Part shown: piece by piece, positions 22,102-34,073 of the stretch
Layout of the letters: each line of letters opens with the position of its first letter
How positions within the stretch are numbered: the stretch's first letter is position 1
NCBI GenBank assembly: GCA_949361645.1
Contig: OX442423.1
Coordinates: forward strand, 6,175,505 to 6,239,504
Reading direction: 5' to 3'
Length of the DNA stretch: 64,000 bases
Source: Spongilla lacustris
Lineage: Eukaryota; Porifera; Demospongiae; Spongillida; Spongillidae
Notes under the pieces: model-generated
Database searches by the model: none
Seen by the model: the letters and a program-made list of their open reading frames with translations, nothing else
Told to the model about the DNA's origin: nothing
Made by a program: the position numbers and the translations under genes

Positions 22102-22821
22102 TTTGACAAAAACAACTTCGCTAGCTAAAAGTGGTGAGCAAAACTAAAAACACAAATGAAACTCACACCTGTTCCATGCCAATCATACACAATCCACAAT
22201 TTAATTCGTAGCGATTACGTACTGATATCTTGGCGCGCGAGAACAGCTGCAAATTACATATATTAGTTACATGCTTTATTTATATATCTGATACCTGAAG
22301 ATGTATTGTCAGAATTTTCTACGATTTTTGGTGTAACTGGCGCTCTTTAAAATCTTTCCTATCTCGAGTTATACTCACCCGACTATGGACAAATCAAGGC
22401 CTACGAACGAAAACTACGACCTTCTTTGTTCTCTTAAAGTAAACGGTCTACATGTAGCGACTTGAAAAAAAGATGAAAATTATCGTCTTTCCATTGTGGA
22501 TCGATAGCAATAAAGAGCTACACTATCCGTTTCTCGGTTCGTGAGTTATACGCGGGACGCGTTCCTTTAATGATATTCATGATACGGCACAAATCCTATA
22601 TGAGCGTTACTGCCGTAACTCTCGATAACAGAGAACATGGTACGGGCTTATTTTGACATACGAGTATTTTAACTCACATGCATGTATATGCCATGCAGCA
22701 GTGCTAGAAAATGCAGGCGTATGAAGAAAGGGTGAAAGGAATCGAACATGGCTCTTCCTATAAGATGCCAAACAACCTTATCTCACTTAAATCAAAATCA
22801 CGTGCACATTAAGAAGTCCAC

Positions 22822-22955
22822 ATAGTTGTTTTTGTGACTGTCATTATAATATTATAAACATACATGTACTGTCTAATTGTTTTTGTGACTGTCATTATAA
22901 TATTATAAACATACATGTACTGTCTAATTGTTTTTGTGACTGTCATTATATAAAC
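22822..22955. repeat. tandem repeat, about 61-bp unit, 2.2 copies
   Basis: The unit with GTTTTTGTGACTGTCATTAT followed by AATATTATAAACATACATGT is repeated in tandem downstream of CD225 gene 2. A single diverged version lies in the matching place near gene 1 (about 5990-6030). Confidence 0.85.
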
Positions 22956-23081
22956 GTGATAATTTTAATTTTAAAAATTTTCTGAAACACTTATCAATTG
23001 TCACTACAATTGTTGCTCAGCTTCTGCACCTATGTACTAACAGCAATGCATTAAACAGCAATGGTTTGTTCATAAGATAGT

Positions 23082-24659
23082 TCAGTAACTACAGTAGTAG
23101 TATAAGTAGGGGACTGAGTAAGAGTATGAGCTGTAGCTGTAGGAGTAGTTGCACGAATGGTAAATGTATGAGCAGTACTTGCAGTAATATTGGTGCAGAC
23201 TAGTGGTAGGAGAAATTGTGGAATGTGTGGGTATTGGGGAAATTACTGCATTAGCAGTTGCACTAATAGTCACAGCAATAGAAGTGATTATTGCAATGGC
23301 TGCCACAATATGGAAGAGCACAGCAGCAATGTTGAGAGCCAGTGCAATGTAGGCCTTCTGTTTGGCACCAGTCTGGTTCCCAGCAGCATCATCATTCTTG
23401 GCCTATACAGAAATACAATAAACTGAAGGGTGTACCCGTGGTGAAAAAATGGTTATCAATATGACAAAGTATGGAAGATTCTAATTGAAATTGTTAATTC
23501 GAATGATTTTATGGTATGAAAATTGGTACAATTATATATGTACAAACCCATATGTATGCAATTGCAACATTTACACAATTTTTGGTATGTTTCAGCAGAA
23601 CAACACACAACCAAATTCTCCCGTTTCATCCAGTCTTTCAGTTGATCAAAGCCATCACCTTTCGATTCAAGTGCAGTATTCACAGAATATGCTGTTGTGT
23701 CAGTGTGAGTGTTGACATAATTGCAGGCTCATGGCTTAAGGAACACAGCTAGACAGGGTATATGTGAGCTAGCATAATCCAATATATCCAATTGCAGTAA
23801 TGTGTAATATAGAAATTACCGTGCAGCAAAAGTGCAGGCTGTAGCAACAATGCAAGGTTACTATGCATCAATTGTGCATGTTGAAATAATGCCAGGCACC
23901 AAACAAAACTGATTCCAATGAGGATATAATGTAGAATATGTAAGAATAATGCTGAAAATTTTATTAATGCCAAAAGGCATTTTAGTGCATGGACTCATGT
24001 CGATCTATAATTTGGATGTATACCAGAACTCTATTAGTGAGTGCATTTGATCCGTAGTTTTACTCCAGATTTAGTTGAAACTAACCAGACACTTGACAAA
24101 TGAATGTACATGATTTTAGTTTTATTCTCACAACAAATACAACATGTACACTCCACTGTAAGGAAGATCTGAATGTTATATGTATGTACATATACATCCA
24201 TTATGAAATGGAAATTTTACACATTAAGCTGCAGCATAAATTTAAAGTGCAACCACTTTACATTGATACATACATATATGATGCTTTCTACCACAGTACT
24301 GATTACATATGGAGTTTAAACTTACTGCTGAAGCCATGACCATTGCTGGGATGGTGCACAACAGAGATGGCCACCCTCCACAGATCAGACAGAAGACAGT
24401 CATTATGATGGAGAGGGTCATGTAATGGTCCCCTGTTGAACGTATCACAGTGGTGGACTGCGCTGATGATGGCTGTGTTCCTACCACCACAACATTGGTG
24501 CTTTGCTATGGATATATTGTTTTTGACTTATTACACACGTAGCTAATTGGCAAATCATTACCTGTTGTTGAGCGATTGGGCCTGGGGCATATTGAGGTGG
24601 TGGGGGCTGGTATCCTGTGTGGCCATATGGTGCATACCCTGGCTGGGCTGGGGCATATC
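23082..24659 (-). CDS. CD225/dispanin family membrane protein, gene 2 (3 exons visible)
   Basis: A same-orientation duplicate of gene 1. Exons are 24659-24562 (proline/tyrosine-rich, GYAPAQPGYAPYGH, YQPPPPQYAPG), 24505-24326 (the CD225 core, nearly identical to gene 1 including SIIMTVFCLICGGWPSLL) and 23402-23082 (AKNDDAAGNQTGAKQKA, second membrane helix, then a tail with CKYCSY and SYSYSSYSYS). All splice sites and phases agree with gene 1. Introns are also alignable, for example 23715-23870 with 6620-6780, so the whole locus was duplicated. The core is more conserved than the tails. The upstream start exon was not recognised. Confidence 0.85.
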
Positions 24660-26229
24660 CTGGAGGTGGAAATAATGATATATATACACACTTGGACAAC
24701 AATTACGATCATCTTGCTACATATTCAAAGCTTAAAACTTGACCACCATGGTGTGTGATAGCTCATGAAACCAGGTAACCTGCGATGCACCTCTTCTGTT
24801 GGAAGTGAGTCCCCCCAACCCCAACTGTTAGAAGTGAGTTATCAATGTCCGCAACCCACAGAAAGTCGAAATTAAAGCTGAATCTTGAAGTAGCTAGAAG
24901 GTACTAACTAATAAAAGTATTTGCTAAAAGCATCTTTTTTTGGTCAGTGATATTTAGTACAAAGTTACGCGTGAAAAGCATTGCTTAATTCGTTCGGGAG
25001 GAGGATCGCTGCAGCATTTTGTGGAGCCATGGAAGGCAGATGAGACTGATCTGCAAACTTTTGGCAGGTATATGGGCTCCTTGTTTTCTTTTCCCTATAG
25101 CAGTTATGTAATGCTCCATCCAAAGCTACACCTATTATTCATTAAAAACTGTTGCCCAGTTTAGTGGTAAAAAAGGTGGCTAGTTCTGAACATTGTATAT
25201 ATGCTCTCCCATGTGTGTTGTTGCTTAGTGTTCCTGTTCTGTGGGTTAGTTCCGACGTACACCAAGCTTGAAGTAGACCCACCAAAGTTACATAGGTGTA
25301 AAGACAGGCTGCGCATAACTATTAATCAAATGAAGTGCTCTTGTGCGTTGACCATTTTGTTGACTAGACTGGTAGGGTGTGTGAGGGAGCCATTTGTTTC
25401 AATAGAATTACTCAGAAGATGTTGGTATATGGCTTGCCAAAAAAACATGTATTTTGATAAGGTACGAACATCACAGCTTTTTTAGCGTATACCATATTGC
25501 AACCTAGTGTCCAGCTGCATACAGCTGTGCATGCATGGAGATCAACTGGTACTAGAACTATGTCGGTGGTATTTTTAACCGGATGATGAAATCTAACTTC
25601 TTAGTAATTCTTATTCATAATTCTTGCATTAGTTGATCAGAAGTGATGGTGCTGTGAAAGAAATTAGTTAAACCATGTATGCACCAACATAAGAGCACAC
25701 AGTTAGTGTGGGTCCGAGTCATGGCAATATTTTGGAATGCACAATAAGGCTCCAAATTCATCTTGGGTTGTGTGTTAAAAGTGGGGTGTATGATGGTACG
25801 AACTCAATCTAAATTTCTGTAGTATAAGTGAGGGGTAAGGGGGGGGGGGGGGGGGACCAGAAAAACTGTACTGACCCCATTGTCCAATATTGTAGAGCTT
25901 AAAGAAAGAATTATGAATCTGCTTTCAGAATAGAAAATAGGACTTAAACGATACAAGCGATAAAAAAAGGGGCGTACACAGAAAAATTAACGTGTTCTGT
26001 CTCTTTTTTTTTTTTTTTCGAATTTACATGGGAGTTGCATTAATCTGTTTTTCCCAGCCAAAGGACATCACTGAGATCCCACATAATCACCAGATACTTG
26101 AAAAACCAGCAAAGACGAAATTAACCCTTAACTTGATTTGGTTCAATGGATGTGATAGGTGTGGCAAATTAATAATTAACGTATGATGGCATGAAGACTG
26201 CAGTGATGAACCAGCAATAACTGTAGCCA
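24660..26229. other. mostly no recognised gene
   Basis: It holds a signal-peptide-like ORF (25201-25485), a G run at about 25839-25856 and a T run at about 26005-26019. No transposon ends were identified. Confidence 0.4.
25201..25485 (+). CDS. short ORF with possible signal peptide
   Basis: 94 residues starting MLSHVCCCLVFLFCGLVPTY, a plausible signal peptide, followed by a basic, Cys-containing body. No family was recognised, nor a clear promoter or poly(A) signal. It could be a first exon or chance. Confidence 0.25.
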   Translation: MLSHVCCCLVFLFCGLVPTYTKLEVDPPKLHRCKDRLRITINQMKCSCALTILLTRLVGCVREPFVSIELLRRCWYMACQKNMYFDKVRTSQLF

Positions 26230-26697
26230 TAGATTTTATAGTAAAGGGATAGGAAACTACGGTGGCCCGGTAGGTCACGGAACAAAGCTGATGACATAGA
26301 GCATTGTGCAGTTGACATTTAGCATTGAGCAGTCGACATAGAGCATTGAGCAGTTGACATAGAGCATTGTGCAGTTGACATAGAGCATTGTGCATAGAGC
26401 GTAGCGTAGTGCATAGAGCAGAGTACATAGAGCAGTCGACACAGAAATGTCGACACAGAAACTACAACACAGAGACGTATTTGAGCGTGGCCCTTAGGAA
26501 GTCGACTCGGGTAAATTAGGGCGTGGCCATCGAAAGTCTACACCGCCTACGGAAGTATGGCGATCCATCGTGACGATGTGGAAGTTGAGAGTAAGGCTTA
26601 TACATAATACTGCACATTGGGCCAACCATGCACTACACAAATCTGCCATTTTCATTCTCTAGGGATCATAGTGTATTGCGGTTATATTGGCGTATAC
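26230..26697. repeat. inverted-repeat arm F1
   Basis: Matches 28549-28990 in inverted orientation, including CGGTGGCCCGGTAGGTC, a ~21-bp minisatellite (GCAGTTGACATAGAGCATTG units, about 26305-26400), GTCGACACAGAAA repeats, and the ATGGCGATCCATCGTGACGA start of a possible exon. The arms enclose the kinase exon. Confidence 0.75.
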
Positions 26698-26840
26698 TAC
26701 TTGCGCTGGGTGTACTCCTTGTCTTGTGGATATATATGGCTGAAGGCAAAAATTAGCAGCCTCGAATTGAAACGACGAGGTGCTATTGAAACCAACCTTT
26801 TTCTTTTGCAACAAGCCATTAAGGTAACAGCACATATTTT
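26560..26840 (+). CDS. possible 5' exons of a membrane-anchored protein
   Basis: A tentative model. Exon 1 starts at ATG 26560 (MAIHRDDVEVE) with a GTAAGG donor. Exon 2 starts after TTCTCTAG at about 26663 and encodes an aromatic hydrophobic segment (IIVYCGYIGVYYLRW) and then KISSLELKRRGAIETNLFLL, a coiled-coil-like stretch, ending before GTAAGT at about 26840. The same exon 1 and part of exon 2 recur on the minus strand in arm F2 (from 28684), so either this is a gene duplicated head to head or the arms belong to a repeat. Confidence 0.3.
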
Positions 26841-27337
26841 GGTAAGTTCTCTAACAAAATGTTGACTTATATACCGTGTAGGAGGAATTAACAACGTATG
26901 GTTACAACGTGAAAAGGTGAAAATCTTAGACGAAGCCTATCTGTTGAGACAGCTTGTGTATACATTGTACTGCCATTTTAGAAGCACTGTCATGGTGCTA
27001 CATGTACAAGTGTGGCATTGATCCTGATCTTCTTGCTCATTGCATGGTGCATGTTGTACATGATCCACCACCATTTTATCCTCCACCATTTCAACTGCTA
27101 GCAGATCACATTCTTTTATATTTGAATTTGACACATGAGCAGATCACTGCCAAAAATTGCAAATTTGTGTATCTTTATTTATCATATGTTGTAAGTTATG
27201 TTATATAATTTCATGTTGTTCATGATACATTTTCATGAAAACCTATATGAAGTAAGCTAGATACTGCACATGCAGCATTTTACAATCACTATAGCCAACA
27301 ACACATGAGTTCACTTTGCTGGATCACTTGAAGGCCG

Positions 27338-27553
27338 TTATAGAATAGAAGAAAAAAACTTTAGAAGTGACATTGCACTTGGTCTTGACTTAGGATCTAT
27401 GTTTGTGCATTGACAGCATATATCTTTAAATTCATCAGGTACAGCTTCACAAGATGGAGACTCTGGTGGGTGAGAATATGTGCCTAAAACCTTGGCAGTT
27501 ATCTGCATGTTGGTTAGGTCTTCCCATATTCTTCTCCCTGTAAACAGCTCCAC
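27338..27553 (-). CDS. protein kinase, last exon (C-lobe end)
   Basis: 72 codons after a TGCACAG acceptor. The sequence VELFTGRRIWEDLTNMQI, then DEFKDICCQCTNIDPKSRPSA and LLKFF matches subdomains IX to XI of eukaryotic protein kinases: the E-x-x-x-G-x-x-(P/I)-W segment and the C-x-x-x-(D)-P-x-x-R-P-S motif with its invariant Arg. A stop follows 11 residues later. Upstream exons with the ATP-binding and catalytic loops were not found; on the minus strand the exon is preceded by a CA/TG microsatellite and a 1-kb stretch with nothing kinase-like. It may be the 3' end of a gene disrupted by the inverted repeat, or have distant upstream exons. Confidence 0.8.
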   Translation of the reverse strand: MELFTGRRIWEDLTNMQITAKVLGTYSHPPESPSCEAVPDEFKDICCQCTNIDPKSRPSAMSLLKFFSSIL

Positions 27554-27558
27554 CTGTG

Positions 27559-27600
<42 letters not shown>
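27559..27600. repeat. (TG)n microsatellite
   Basis: A TG repeat directly upstream of the kinase exon's splice acceptor (minus strand), so it supplies a CA-rich rather than T-rich tract before the AG. Confidence 0.95.
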
Positions 27601-27602
<2 letters not shown>

Positions 27603-27844
27603 GTGTTACATGGTACATCGAAAGGTTCCCTATGAAAATAAATAGCAAATCTGTATAATTCTAGTATGTTTAGATAGGGGAGTCGCCAAAAAACAGGTGG
27701 CTAGACCAACTTTAACCTTAGACAAAGTCCCCTTTCAAATGGGTAGATACATCAAATCAAATTATAAGCAGGGGGTAGGTGCACAACCATTTGCCCTTGT
27801 AGAAAATACAAAACATAGGTAAGTTACTCCATACACTAAAAAAC

Positions 27845-27856
27845 ATGTGTGTATAT

Positions 27857-27906
<50 letters not shown>

Positions 27907-27990
27907 TGTGTGTGTCGGTGTTCATGTGTGCATGTGCTATGTGCATTTATGTGTATGGGTGTGTTTGTGTGTGTTAATGTGCGAGTGTTG
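27845..27990. repeat. TG-rich microsatellite
   Basis: A (TG)n tract with interruptions. Overlapping Cys-Val and Thr-His frames on both strands are repeat artefacts. Confidence 0.9.
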
Positions 27991-28154
27991 TGTGTGGAGG
28001 GGAAATGTGCATATTTGGTGGCGGTATGGGTGTGTGCACATCCATGTGAAAAAATCATTGCAACTATATACTAGAGTGTTGTGGTTAAATTTACAGTGAC
28101 ATATATGTGTATTGTACTTAGCATCTTCCAGGATTTTTAAAATATATTTTTAGA

Positions 28155-28178
28155 GGGGGGGGGGGGGGGGGGGGGGGG
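28155..28178. repeat. poly(G) run
   Basis: About 24 consecutive G. Confidence 0.95.
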
Positions 28179-28548
28179 ATTGGACAATTGTCTACAGTGG
28201 TGTACAAGATAATAATTTGTTATAAATATACCAAATGCCCAAATGTATCATTCAATCCATCTCGGGTTGGCTTACCCAATGCAAGCAATGTTATTTTCAC
28301 ATATAAATGAACACAAGTTTAAAAAAAAAAAAATTATATCATGTTCCAAGAAGCTCATGATGTGTTGTGCGTATTTGGCAGTGTTCAAACAGTTATATCA
28401 TTAATTCACCAAGAAACGTATAACACACTGTATCTTATCAATATTTTGTTCGGGAATGTATATATATTTAAACATGTATGACTGTCAAAATATACGTATT
28501 GTTCATTCACATGCAAAGCCATCAACGTTAACCTGTCAAGAATATAAA

Positions 28549-28990
28549 ATAAGTACACCAATATAACCGCAATAGGTTTGCGCTGCCTCCAGTATCGCAC
28601 TATGATCCCTAGAGAATGAAAATGGCAGTTTTGTGCGGTGTAAGCCTTACTCTCAACCTCCACATCGTCACGATGGATCGCCATTATCGCTAGCCTATTT
28701 TACCAACTACTTCCGTAGGCGGTGTCGACTTTCGATGGCCACGCCCTAATTTTACCCGAGTCGACTACCTAAGGGCCACGCCTAAATAGTACTTCTGTTG
28801 GGCCACGCCCAAATACGTCTCTGCATGTGTCGACGTTTCTGTGTCGACGTTTCTGTGTCGACTGCTCTATATACTCTGTTCTATGCACTACGCTCTATGC
28901 ACAATGCTCTCAACTGCACAATGCTCTATGTCAACTGCACAACGCTCTATGTCGTCAGCTTTATTCCGCGACCTACCGGGCCACCGTAAG
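28549..28990. repeat. inverted-repeat arm F2
   Basis: The inverted counterpart of 26230-26697. After 28990 the match breaks off, but a ~30-bp piece of the same arm (TTTCCTATCCCCTTACTATA) appears at about 29655. The intervening ~660 bp may therefore be an insertion into this arm. Confidence 0.7.
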
Positions 28991-31640
28991 ATTGAGTTTC
29001 CTTCCTATGTGTACAAGTTAAGCTATCAAATCAAAAGCATCTTTTACCACAGTTCCGAGTGCGCATTTCGGTAGAGGGCACAATGACATAAACGACTGTA
29101 ACCAATCAATTGTGCAATTAACGAAAATCAATTTCTCAATTTAGGAAAAAAAAATTTCCCCATAATAGTAGTACAAACGAAAATAAGAGACTGCAGTGTA
29201 AAAATCTCAATCAGACAGTGTTTTTGTATTATTTTAGTGACCGACCTAATGAAGTTATAGCCGCAAGTTTCAATGTGTGTCAAAAACTATGCTTTACTTT
29301 AGTCACGCCGATACGTACGGGCAAACATCACAAAACTACATGTTGCAGTGTATAAAAGTGACCACTATCCCACTTACTTTAAAAAAAGGAATAAAAGTAA
29401 TCTATAAGACCGAAACAGTCGCAAGGTTGTTGTTGGAGGCTACACGTGAAATTTACTATATCTTCCCTTCTGTACGTCCTATTAAAAAAATACAAACGAT
29501 CCCGAAACCTGCATACAGCAAGAAATCTAAATATGTAACTGGTTTCGACACTGCTACCTAAAAACGAAGGGGGACGATCAATCAACACTCAATCAGTAAG
29601 TGCGCGGATGGTAGATTCCATGAAGTATATAGGTGCCTATGGCTCACATGCTCAATTTCCTATCCCCTTACTATAATATCTATGCTGCAGCCACCTGCAG
29701 AAAAGGAAGTGGCTTCTGTGCAAATGCTGCTTCTACCAAAGAACCCGTTGCTTGCGAGGAATCCGTTATTTGTGATGAATCGGTTCGATCATAGTGTAGC
29801 GACCAGAACCAGAGGTTGCCTAAGCTGTCAGGGGTACATGTATATGTACTAGATGTGCCCTTCTTTGTACATGCACAGGAGAGGCTAAAGATAGACCTCA
29901 CCAGGTTGAAGTATGATGCTGCTACCAATTCTCTCTTCTGGATGATTCTACGCTGTGGGAACTGGCGGACTAATGTTGTGATAAGGCGTTATATATTCAT
30001 CCCTACGCGGTTGATCAGGTGCTGATTGTAGTGAAAAAAGGGGATTACATGTACCCATTTCATAATATTTCTTGCCCCCCCCCCCTCCCCCTTCGAGGAT
30101 AAGCTGAACAATGTACATGTAATTCGATTTGAACTCGTCCTTTCAAGTAGCGCTGCAAACAGGAAAAAAAGTGAAAACAAGTGCGAACCCATTCACGTCC
30201 GCATTCAGTGGAGAACATGATAGTTGGACAAATAATTTTTTTCTCATTAAGCTTTACTTTCGAATGGAGTATCTCAGTAGCCTTACATCTTTATAAAAAA
30301 TCTAATTGCACACATCAGTGCCTATACCACTTGGCCATATAAACTTGAAAAAGAAATAAGTCACATGACTTCTAAGGCTCGTTAATCAATTATTAAGTGA
30401 CCCCTCTCCAAAACAATTTGTTTGTCGAGTTTCTCCGCGCACATTGAACGGATCCCAACGAAATTGGGTGTGTAACTAAAGGACCTAGTACGCAAGTTTT
30501 CAGTCTTACGCATCTAACATCGGACCAAACGTTGTGCCGTTATTCACAAAAAAGCGCCATTGTAGAGCCTAATTTGTTAAGATCGACGTTTTCCCATGCG
30601 CTTTTGAGAGCTTGCAGGAATTTCAGGTTAAATCGTACGATGGGCATTCTATCGATTTAGCTACGGTATAAGCTCATTGCGATAAAACTACCGTACAAAA
30701 CATGTCGCCATTTTGAATAATTTCGATTAATTATATTGTGAATATAACACTGCGTCGGTCCGGTTATTTCTGGTTATTCGAATGGCTGAGGGCGTTGCCT
30801 GTGTTGATGGAAGTGGTTCTTTTGATAACCAAAACCGACGAAGCTGCACCTACCGAGTGCGAGTCGATCTTCAAGACAGGCTAGCAAGGCTGCTGTATCG
30901 ACATGGACAGTTCATTTTAATCAATCTTATGTACATGTATAGGAGATCTAATGTTGTACTTACAACATAAATTTGAACTTACTGTTACATTCCTCTTTTG
31001 TTTACAAATAGCCAAGCTTTGTTTACGTGTGCTAATTAGATTAACACCACAGTTTCTTACACAGAAGTGTTTGCTGAATGTGAAAATGTAATTGCCCTGC
31101 TCTAAATATGATTGGTTGAAAAGATATAAGCCAAAAACTGAAAAATTCTGTTTAGGCAGCTTTTCATTTGGAGCACAGTAGACGCGCTAGAAGTGGTGTG
31201 CAAAAGTATTGAAATCGTAGCGGTACAATTACTAGGCAGAAATAGCTACACGTACCACATTCTGAGGTACTATTGAGAGGTTATGGTGATAAAAGGTACC
31301 TTCATTTTAGCTTGGCCAGGAGCCATTGTTTTCACTAATTGACTGTAAGCTGTGACTCAGACTGGTTAGGGGGTGGTGAGGAAAGTCACTGGGGTATGGT
31401 TAGGGGGTGGAGAGGAAAGGCCAAAGGGCTGGGTTATAGGGTATAGATATTGTAATACATTTGTCAGGACTGGTGTCAGCCAACCTATTCAGAACAAGCC
31501 CCTCACCCTTTTGTTGGTTAAGTGCTGCACTCGTGTGTGTGGTAATCTTCAGCTTTTACATCCTGTTTGCAGGCTATGCAGTGGACCATTACGTAGTCAG
31601 TTGAGGTGCCAGCTTAAGTTCTGCTGTCTTCAACTGTGTG
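28991..31640. other. no secure gene
   Basis: Short frames at 29277-29561 (95 codons, lysine-rich) and 30782-30970 (MAEGVACVDGSGSFDNQNRR start) could be exons, but I recognise no domain. A short C run lies at about 30076-30090. GT-rich non-coding sequence fills 31330-31600. Confidence 0.35.
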
Positions 31641-31649
31641 CAGCAGCAT

Positions 31650-32337
31650 GAACACTTCACCTCTGCACACGTGGACACTTCACCTCTACACACATGGAAC
31701 GTGGACACTTCACCACCTCTAAACATGAGGACACACTTCACCTCTACACACATGGACACACTTCACCTTTACACACGTGGACACACTTCACCTCTACACA
31801 CGTGGACACACTTCACCTCTACACACGTAGACACTTCACCTCTACACACATGGACACACTTCACCTCTACACACGTAGACACTTCACCTCTACACACGTG
31901 GACACTTCACCTGTACACATGTGGACACTTCACCTTTACACACGTGGACACACTTCACCTCTACACACGTGGACACACTTCACCTCTACACACGTGGACA
32001 CACTTCAACTCTACACACGTAGACACTTCACCTCTACACACATGGACACACTTCACCTCTACACACGTAGACACTTCACCTCTACACACGTGGACACTTA
32101 ACCTGTACACATGTGGACACTTCACCTCTAAACACGTGGACACACTTCACCTCTACACACGTGGACACACTTCACCTCTACACACGTGGACACTTCACCT
32201 CTACACACGTGGACACCCTTCACCTCTACACACGTGGACACACTTCACCTCTACACACGTGGACACACTTCACCTCTACACACGTGGACACTTCACCTCT
32301 ACACACATGGATGCACTTCACCTCTACACACACTTCT
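31650..32337. repeat. minisatellite block 1, 23/25-bp units
   Basis: Tandem units of CTTCACCTCTACACACGTGG plus GACA or GACACA. Two lengths (23 and 25 bp) alternate irregularly. Most units contain CACGTG. Because no unit carries a stop in several frames, long frames are open on both strands, including a 318-codon one; I treat these as artefacts. Confidence 0.95.
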
Positions 32338-32535
32338 ACACACGTGGACACCACCTCTACACACGTGGACACCACCTCTACACACGTGGACACCACCTCT
32401 ACACACGTGGACACCACCTCTACACACGTGGACACCACCTCTACACACGTGGACACCACCTCTACACACGTGGACACCACCTCTACACACGTGGACACCA
32501 CCTCTACACACGTGGACACCACCTCTACACATGTG
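32338..32535. repeat. minisatellite block 2, 21-bp units
   Basis: About nine nearly identical tandem 21-bp units (CCACCTCTACACACGTGGAC plus A), more homogeneous than block 1 and in constant phase, which points to recent expansion. Each unit holds one CACGTG. Confidence 0.95.
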
Positions 32536-32539
32536 GACA

Positions 32540-33178
32540 CTTCACCTCTACACACGTCCACGTGAACTCATTTCACTGTGCAAGTGGTACATAGAGGTGC
32601 CCTGCATGGGAGCTCTAGAGGACATTGGGCACTGCAGCTGGTCCAAGAGATGTTGGGTTATCAATTGGAACATCTGCTGGTGTGTACCTGTGGTTGTGCA
32701 ATTCCTGTAATCGGCAATAATTGTAGCATTACAGCTACATGTATGTGTAGCAATTGTACATGTGGAGCCGCCTCTTGAATGTGGATCTGATTTTTAATTT
32801 CGCTTCCTCTATGCATGCATATACATTTTTACTATACCTTGCATCCCTCTTCTATATGCGCTGTCCACTGAAAGATAATGGTGAGCCTCTTGTATACAAG
32901 AAGGTGATCTTGAGTTTGTTTGATGAAGGGTGGGGTGCAAGGTACATTACATGTAGTACTGATCAATACAGAAATGAGCTGTGCTGCAAACTCAGAGCAT
33001 GGGTAAAATGCCCTTTTCATTTTCCCTGTAACTACCAACAGGTTCACAGATACTCCTGCGCGCTTTTGAATCGAGCCGCACAGATTATTCATAAGATACA
33101 AAAGCGTACTGTGTTGTGAAAAACCAATATGGCAAGCTTCCAAAGGCTTTTCTGAATACGTATAGGCCTCTTCTCTAT
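32540..33178. other. no recognised gene
   Basis: An open frame at 32754-33119 (121 codons) has several cysteines but no recognisable domain. It lies between the minisatellite and a transposon. Confidence 0.3.
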
Positions 33179-33767
33179 TAGTCTCGTACCCAGACCCAAA
33201 TGTACGTAACGATGATTATCGCTTACAGTATAACATCACGTACAGAGGGTCTGGCCAACAAGTCGATCGAAGTTGTTCTGGTGCGCCGGAATGTTGGCGC
33301 TCCAATCAGAATCGAGAGCCCGCGTGACGTCACGGTAATTAGATTCCAATAGCATTCCACACTACAGAGAGGAACCTGGTGCTTGATCGTGCGTGCGCGG
33401 CTAAGGTTGTGATATATGGACACGTGTCTAAAACGAAGGGAAAGCCATTTCAAAATGGAAGGAGTCATTACGAAGTACGTCTAAAATCTGTCGTGAATCG
33501 CTTTCCAGCCCATCGCGTTCACCACTCTGAGAGTGTCATTGCGGTGGTAGCCTTTTCTCTCCGTAGCTTAAGCAAGACAGATCTGCTTAAACAAACCTCA
33601 CGTTTTATCGTGCTGACGTAGCCGTTGCTATGACAACCCTAATTATCGAACATTCCAATTACATTCCCAAGAACAACTTTCTTCGACTTGTTGGCCAGAC
33701 CCTATGTACGCTATATTATACTGTAAGCGATAATGCTTGCGTACGTTTGGGTCTGGGTACGAGACTA
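33179..33767. mobile_element. family E element (9-bp TSD), copy 1
   Basis: The ends are TAGTCTCGTACCCAGACCC and its complement, with terminal inverted repeats of about 80-100 bp. It is flanked by perfect 9-bp duplications CTTCTCTAT (33170-33178 and 33768-33776). A 9-bp TSD fits Mutator-like (MULE) transposons. The internal ~400 bp is unrelated to that of the copy at 45 kb. Confidence 0.85.
33302..33332 (+). promoter_or_regulatory. CCAAT box plus palindromic CRE inside family E copy 1
   Basis: CCAATCAG at 33302 and GTGACGTCAC (CRE core TGACGTCA) at 33325 lie close together in GC-richer sequence, as in animal proximal promoters. It may be a captured host promoter segment; there is no direct evidence of activity. 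Confidence 0.35.
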
Positions 33768-34073
33768 CTTCTCTATAGTGATGCATACTGACCTTAATGG
33801 AAAATTGTTGCGCGTCCGTGTCATCGACCTGAAGTAACCCCTCCCCTGTGACACGATCGAAGATTGGTGCAAAAATCAGCTGCGCGTTTATAGGAAACGT
33901 AATAAACCGATTGCGTATGTGGACCATTAGTAACTACATGCATAGGGTTAGCGAGAGAAGTATTTTCTCGTATTTTGGACTTAAAATGAGCAGGATATGG
34001 CTCGCTAAAGATTGGGTATTTATAATGAGGCTTGCACGTATATGTTTCCTTGCGATTTACGGTATACATCTAA

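Larger units (their letters stand above)
21371..22626 (-). mobile_element. mobile unit K, copy 2 (inverted)
   Basis: The reverse complement of 9767-11114, with the hairpin (21371-21648) at the same end and the TCGAGAGTTACGG end at 22626. It has no GTC expansion. Flanks differ from copy 1. Confidence 0.75.

Noticed and set aside
31650..32535. CRISPR-like direct repeats
   Set aside because: There are no unique spacers between units, the units are contiguous, and the surroundings are eukaryotic.
31638..32594. A 318-codon open frame of Ser/Thr/His/Asp repeats
   Set aside because: It exists because the minisatellite unit lacks stops; several other frames on both strands are equally open, and unit lengths of 23 and 25 bp would shift any protein repeat.
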